Assembly: GCF_029873635.1 (NCBI RefSeq)
Contig: NC_080420.1
Location: 53,807,457 to 53,871,456 of the forward strand
Direction: 5' to 3'
DNA: 64,000 bases
Source: Malania oleifera
Taxonomy: Eukaryota > Streptophyta > Magnoliopsida > Santalales > Ximeniaceae
Shown here: positions 58,723-64,000 of the stretch, in pieces
How the letters are laid out: every line of letters begins with the position of its first letter
Numbering within the stretch: the stretch's first letter is position 1
Made by a program: the position numbers and the translations under genes
The notes under the pieces: model-generated
Told to the model about the DNA's origin: nothing
Databases searched by the model: none
What the model saw: only the letters and a program-made list of their open reading frames with translations

Positions 58723-60007
58723 TGTTGTGTGTGCAGGAATCTCACAGTGGGTTGCTGTTGCTGGCAATGATGGAGGACGGCGGGGAGCAAGGATACTCGG
58801 GGATGAACTGGAGCTGTGGTGATCCGCAGTTGCCGGAGCTGGGCGTGAGGGCACTGTGGGATCTCGCCGGGAGCAGGAGCCGGCTGAGGAGTGGCTGGGA
58901 GCTTCGCCGCTGGAGCTGGGTTGCTGGGAGCAAGAGTGTTGGCCTCCTGGAACTGGTGCGGTGCAGGGATTGTCGTCGGCTATTCTCGTGGGTGAAGACG
59001 ACGGCGAGGTTGGGCTCGGCTGGAGTTCGCTGCAGAGGATGGAGGGCGATGGCGTAATCTGGTGGGGCAGCCGTGCTGGGGAAGATGGCCGTGAAGTGAG
59101 GGGGGCGTCGGCGACGGTGCCGGTTGCTGGAACAAGGTCTGGCCGAGGAGTCGTGAACAGATGGAAGAGAGACGACGCCAGGCTGCGGTGCAGAGTTGGG
59201 ATATGGCGACCCTGTGCTGGTGGCCGTGTGGGGTTTATGAAGGCGAAGATGGGATGTGGCTGTGCGCTCTCTCGCCGGTGAGATGGAAGATGAGATAGAA
59301 GAGGGGAGGGTTTTTCTTTTTGTTTGCTGCTCTGCGCCCCCACTCTTTGCAGCGCCTCTCTTGGCTTTTTATAAAACAAAACTCCCAAAACCCTAACTTA
59401 TCAATAATAATAATAAGGTAATAAAAATAGTAATAATAAAAATAAATAATATAAATGATAATAATAAAAATAATAATAATAAGAATAGTAAAGTATCAAC
59501 ACTAATAATATATAAGATAATAGTATTAATAATAGTAATAATAAAAATAATAATAAAAAATACTAAAAATGATAACAAAAATAATAATAACAAAAATAAA
59601 TAATAATAATGATAATAATAATAGTAAGCAAAATAATAATAAAACAATAATAATACTAATAATAATAAGATAAAAATACTAATAATAATAATAATGATCA
59701 AGAAAAATAAGAATAATCAAAATAATAGTAAAGAAATAATAATAAAAATAATACCATAATAATAAAATAATATCTAAAATAATGATAATGATCATAATAA
59801 AAATAATAATATCAATAATAAAAATAAAAAATACTAATAATAATGATAACAATAAAAATAATAATAATAATAAAATAATAAATAATAATAATAAAATAGA
59901 CATAAAAAAAATAAAAATAAAAGTAATATTAATAATACTAATGAAAAATAATAATAATAATAAAGATAATAATAATAATAATAATAATAACAATAAGATT
60001 AGTGAAA

Positions 60008-60039
<32 letters not shown>

Positions 60040-60136
60040 GAATAAATAAAACAATAATAATAATAATAATAAAATAACAATAATAATAATAATAGTAATA
60101 CATATATTGGGCCTGGGTAAAAATGGGGTGTCTACA
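57508..60136 (-). repeat. 3' LTR of the second Tat/Ogre-like element, 2.6 kb
   Basis: On the minus strand it starts TGTAGACACCCCATTTTTAC, the common LTR start in this lineage, and ends CCTTTGGGCATCA. It contains two long AAT/AATAAT-rich tracts (about 57610-57960 and 59400-60110), a TA-TG microsatellite (58666-58720) and a GC-rich block (58730-59350). Long open frames in these tracts are composition artefacts. Confidence 0.8.
59365..59373 (-). promoter_or_regulatory. Probable LTR TATA box
   Basis: TATAAAAAG on the minus strand lies at the change from the AAT-rich upstream part to the GC-rich leader-like block, where an LTR promoter is expected. Confidence 0.55.
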
Positions 60137-60150
60137 GCTGCCCCTCTTTG
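60137..60150 (-). other. Polypurine tract of the second Tat/Ogre-like element
   Basis: CAAAGAGGGGCAGC on the minus strand directly precedes the LTR start TGTAGACACC. Confidence 0.88.
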
Positions 60151-60313
60151 TAAGATTCGTTGCTTCAAAGTAAAAGTAAGATCTCTCCTACGTTATTTGT
60201 GGCAACAAGCCTGCAAAGATAAAAGACGCTGATTTTGGACCAGGCCCATTGTAACGGAAGAGACCAAAATGATTTATGAAAATCGATTTGCATATATGCT
60301 TGAGAGCACATGA

Positions 60314-60948
60314 GAATGACTTGCGTCGAGTGTAGGAACCCGAGCTATAGTTCATGAGAGGTGACTTGCACCGGGTGTAGGAACCCGAGCTATAGTTCAT
60401 GGAGGGGTGACTTGCACCGGGTGTAGGAACCCGAGCTATAGTGCACGGAAGGTGACTTGCACCGGGTGTAGGAACCCGAGCTATAGTTCACAGAGGATGG
60501 CTTGCACCGGGTGTAGGAACCCGAGCTTTAGTTCACGGAAGGGTGACTTGCACCGGGTGTAGGAACCCGAGCTATAGTTCACGATGGGTGACTTGCACCG
60601 GGTGTAAGAACCCGAGCTATAGTTCACGGAGGATGACTTGCACCGGGTGTAGGAACCCGAGCCATAGTTCACGGAAGGGTGACTTGCACCGGGTGTAGGA
60701 ACCCGAGCTATAGTTCACGGAAGGGTGACTTGCACCGGGTGTAGGAACCCGAGCTATAGTTCACGATGGGTGACTTGCACCGGGTGTAAGAACCCGAGCT
60801 ATAGTTCACGGAGGATGACTTGCACCGGGTGTAAGAACCCGAGCCATAGTTCACGGAAGGGTGACTTGCACCGGGTGTAGGAACCCGAGCTATAGTTCAC
60901 GGAAGGGTGACTTGCACCGGGTGTAGGAACCCGAGCTATAGTTCATGA
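60314..60948 (-). repeat. Minisatellite, about 44-bp unit, about 14 copies
   Basis: Unit built on GACTTGCACCGGGTGTAGG, AACCCGAGCTATAGTTCACG and a short GGA-GGG spacer of variable length. Copies are nearly identical apart from the spacer and single bases. It contains the core GGGTGTAGGAACCCGAGC shared with the 61-bp array at 15618. Confidence 0.93.
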
Positions 60949-60950
60949 AG

Positions 60951-61840
60951 GGTCAATAAGGTGGGACCGTGAATGGTCAATAAGATGGGACCTCGATGGG
61001 TCAATAAGGTGGGACCGCAAAGGGTCAATAAAGTGGGACCGTGATAGGTCAATAAGGTGGGACCACGAATGGTCAATAAGATGGGACAGCGATGACTCAA
61101 TAAGGTGGAACCGCAATGGGTCAATAAGATGGGACCGCGATGGGTCAATAAGAATGGGACCGTGATAGGTCAATAAGGTGGGACCACAATGGGTCAATAA
61201 GATGGGACCGTGATAGGTCAATAAGGTGGGACCACAATGGGTCAATAAGATGGGACCGTGATAGGTCAATAAGGTGGGACCGCAATGGGTCAATAAGATG
61301 GGACCGTGATAGGTCAATAAGGTGGGACCGCAATAGGTCAATAAGAATAGGACCGCGAATGGTAAATAAGGTGGGACCGCAATGGGTCAATAAGAATAGG
61401 ACCGTGATAGGTCAATAAGGTGGGACCGCGAAGGGTCAATAAGAATGGGACCGCCAAGGGTCAATAAAGTGAGACTATGAAGGGTCAATAAGAGTTGGAC
61501 CGCGAATGGTCAATAAGATGGGACCTCGATGGGTCAATAAGGTGGGACCGCAAAGGGTCAATAAAGTGGGACCGTGATAGGTCAATAAGGTGGGACCGTG
61601 ATAGGTCAATAAAGTGGGACCACGATGGGTCAATAAGGTGGGACCACAAAGGGTCAATAAAAGTGGACCACGATGGGTCAATAAGAATGGGACCGTGATA
61701 GGTCAATACGAATGGGACCGCGATGGGTCAATAAGAGTGGGACCGTGAAAGGTCAATACGAATGGGACCACGATGGATCAATAAGGTGGGACCGCGAAGG
61801 GTCAATAAGAGTGGACCGCAATAGGTCAATAAGAGTGGAT
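60951..61840 (-). repeat. Minisatellite, about 26-bp unit, about 34 copies
   Basis: Unit GGTCAATAAGGTGGGACCGC plus AATG-like spacer; spacer words vary (AAGATG, AAGAATG, AAAGTG). Higher-order blocks are visible: a two-unit pattern alternating AAGGTGGGACCGC and AAGATGGGACCGTGATA repeats between 61150 and 61340. It abuts the 44-bp array. Confidence 0.93.
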
Positions 61841-63870
61841 AAGATGATCAAAACAATTTGGTTGAAACGACTCGCATGAACGAGATAATCAAGAAAGCTT
61901 TGAGGTGATCCAACACCTCGGTGTGATCATGAACAAAACCATTTTTGGATATGAGGACCGATGCCTTAATTTCAATGTAGATGGCTCTATTAGGACCAAG
62001 GAAATGGTTACCCTGTATGGGTGAGGTTGAATCAGGTACGAAGTCTTGAGATTTTCTGGAAAGTGTCCTCAAGCATAAGGTTCTAAGTCCTGAAAATTTG
62101 CTCCACTGAGGATGATTAATCGAGTGCAAGATCCCAAGACTCTTTGAAGAATAAGCTCATATGGGTTTTAAGTCCTGAAAAATTCTTCACTAAGGATGAT
62201 CAATTAGGTGCCAAGTCCTGAGATCTTTTGGATGATCAGTATTTTGGAAAATGGTTACTTTAGTGAGGGTGATCAATCGGGTGCGAGACCATAAGATTCT
62301 TCTGGAAAATGTCCTCAAGTGTAGGGTTCAGAATTATTCTACCGGGGATTATCGATTGGGAACAAAAACCCGAGCTTCTTTGGCTATCCATAGATCACCC
62401 TCTTTGAGACTCAACAACCAATGCATCAATTGCTTCCTGGGGTCAATTGCCACAATTTCAAAGTATGTCAATCTGTGCATGGGGGCCAGCTGCCCCAGTT
62501 TCAAAATGTATCTAAACAAGAATGGTTTATTCAAGGATGCAAAAGGATTATTCAGAGGTTTATTCAACCAGGCAAGTATGAATGAATGGTGCTCTATTAC
62601 TATATGTATGCATGTTGCTACCTAAGATGCTAGGAAGCAGTGATATGTTGTTATGTGTGCATAATGATGCGTGAATGCAAGGATGTATGCATGTTGCATG
62701 AGATGCCTTTTGTATTTTCTTTCTTATGCAATGCATGTAATGTATGGTAATGCATGAAATGCATGGTAATGCATGAGTATCTTCTCCTTCCATCGTGCTT
62801 GTAATCGACAACCCAATCTCTGATCTTGGGTGTGCTTTCAAATTCCACGTTGCCTTTGATTCTGGTCATGTTTCAAATTCCAAAAGGCGCTCAAAATCTG
62901 CCCCAGTGTTTACATGTCACCGGTCATCGCCCTGTTTTTGACTTTTATTCTATCCTAAAAGCTCTTGAATTTGCTCCAATGGAACTTAAAAACTGCCCCA
63001 GTTTCGATCCTTGTCCACTTTGGCTATGTCATCATCGTGCACTCTGATACGAAGGCATCGGAATTAGTCCAGAAAAAACTCAAACCACAATCTGCCCCTG
63101 TTACCATCATTTGTTACTGATATTGGCTTCAATTTTCTTCACTCATCCGGCCATGGAGGTGATTGGCTTGGCTCAAATGAAACTCGATCACAAAATCTGC
63201 CTCAGTTGAATGGATCTATAACTGATCTTGACCCTATTTTCATACTCCAATCTGGTAAGAAGGTGCTTGAATAGGTCCCATTGAAACTCAATTCTTCTTG
63301 AGTAAGCGGATCTTTGAAACTTGACATGACATCTGCCCCAGTTAAACTGCTTTTTCTCTACAGGGATCTTCTTTATATAAATTGCTGGTGATTCTGAAAC
63401 CCTTTGACTATCCATCCTCCTTTAAAACTTTGAAGGGCAAGGAGATTTTTTTTTTTTTTTTTTATATATAATACATGATGACGTGCCAATTTACTAACGA
63501 GCTCGTAACAAACCCAATTCTGATCTTGGCCATATTTTTGAATTCCCAACTGACATAGATGTCCCTGAATGTGTTCTTCTAAAACTTGGCATGACACCCA
63601 CCCTAGTAGATGCATTTGTAACTGATCCTGTCTATCTTACATTTTCTCCACAAGAACGTTCTTTGGATTTAATGTTTTAAAATCTCTTTGAAATTTAAAT
63701 GAATAAGCATGCAATCAGATAACTCAATCTCAATAGGAATATAGATGGAATGCACAAACTTGCTTGACTTTACTTGATTTTCTGTGCTTGTTAAATAGGA
63801 GACAAATTTTACCAGTACTTTGACACTAATGTAATTTTGCTAGCCTAGAGAATCATATCAATGGGCAAAA

Positions 63871-63914
<44 letters not shown>

Positions 63915-64000
63915 CCTCATAACCATAACTTCTCCACCGTATCACCACTTAGAGGTTCTTTCTTGCTTATTTGAAGTTTGTCTCAAACTCCCTGTCTTGA
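61841..64000 (-). other. 3' untranslated region of the second Tat/Ogre-like element
   Basis: No coding domain. 61860-62340 has several loose repeats around AAGTCCTGA and GATCAAT. 62450-63340 carries the TCTGCCCCAG motif at about 62489, 62897, 62992, 63091, 63195 and 63331. 63015-63130 matches 16085-16200 of the other Tat-like element. A TGCATG-rich stretch lies at 62600-62780 and a 40-base T run at about 63872-63912. Confidence 0.65.

Larger units (their letters stand above)
57508..64000 (-). mobile_element. Second Tat/Ogre-like gypsy element: 3' LTR and 3' untranslated region
   Basis: Minus-strand order from the window edge: 3' untranslated region, two minisatellites, polypurine tract (60137-60150), 3' LTR (57508-60136). 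It inserted into the copia LTR at 57507. The coding part would lie to the right of the window. The left flank GTACG (57503-57507) is the expected target copy but cannot be matched here. Related to the 15618-21102 element through its untranslated region. Completeness cannot be judged. Confidence 0.82.

Noticed and set aside
58657-59388. 243-codon minus-strand frame, Pro/Ser-rich, as a protein gene
   Set aside because: It lies in the GC-rich leader block of an LTR, ends in a microsatellite-encoded His-Thr and Tyr-Ile run and has no domain.
57537-60168. Many open frames of Leu/Ile/Tyr or Asn/Lys runs
   Set aside because: Direct translations of AAT-repeat tracts.
60188-61706. Repetitive frames such as NYSSGSYTRCKS and LIDPSRSHLID
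   Set aside because: Translations of the 44-bp and 26-bp minisatellites, whose unit length differs from codon multiples between copies. There is no start context or domain.
60314-61840. CRISPR-like array
   Set aside because: Repeats are contiguous with no unique spacers, in a plant retroelement. It is a minisatellite.
1-64000. tRNA, rRNA or organelle-derived genes
   Set aside because: No cloverleaf-like or rRNA-like sequence was recognised. The only tRNA-related strings are the retroelement primer-binding sites.

Overview
The window looks like repeat-rich nuclear DNA of a flowering plant, probably a eudicot. It is AT-rich, carries pieces of a plant TMK-type receptor kinase, and more than half of it is nested LTR retrotransposons of plant lineages (Tat/Ogre-like and Athila-like Ty3/gypsy, SIRE/Maximus-like Ty1/copia). 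I see no intact, clearly functional host gene. The species cannot be named from this sequence alone.

Layout. 1-25717 is a broken tandem array of a roughly 1.3-2.1 kb unit. Most units carry the last part of a TMK-like kinase domain (subdomains IX-XI plus the family's C-terminal tail), a preceding intron-like segment and a long 3' segment. There are ten units (U0-U9) and nine kinase tails: U0 is inverted (1-1877), U1-U6 run forward (5938-15464), and U7-U9 run forward (21103-25717). U0 and U1 are separated by 4 kb holding a long hairpin, a CACTA-type terminal region and a copia fragment with a 152-bp LTR. U6 and U7 are separated by a truncated minus-strand Tat/Ogre-like element (15618-21102) whose edges carry the signature of an inversion. 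The best kinase tail (U8, 23518-23943) is open for 141 codons, but no copy has the ATP-binding or catalytic-loop part of a kinase, so all are treated as pseudogene fragments.

25718-57507 is a stack of copia and gypsy elements. A plus-strand SIRE-like 3' part (25718-33326) holds two solo LTRs of another family. Its LTR abuts, with no spacer, a minus-strand SIRE-like gag-bearing element (33327-57507). That element is split by two plus-strand Athila-like elements: 34645-45056, itself holding a solo SIRE-like LTR at 37703-39923 flanked by GATAG, and 48076-55458, which has a complete LTR pair and gag but no recognisable pol.

57508-64000 is the 3' end of a second minus-strand Tat/Ogre-like element that leaves the window: a 2.6-kb LTR rich in AAT repeats, a polypurine tract, two minisatellite arrays (about 44 bp and about 26 bp units) and a 3' untranslated region related to that of the 15618-21102 element.

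No genes here act together as a host pathway. The interest lies in the amplified kinase-tail array, its shared mutations and inversion junctions, the conserved short open frame in its 3' segment, the long hairpin, and the repeat architecture of the LTRs and untranslated regions. All retroelements are fossils, and boundaries and divergences were judged by eye.
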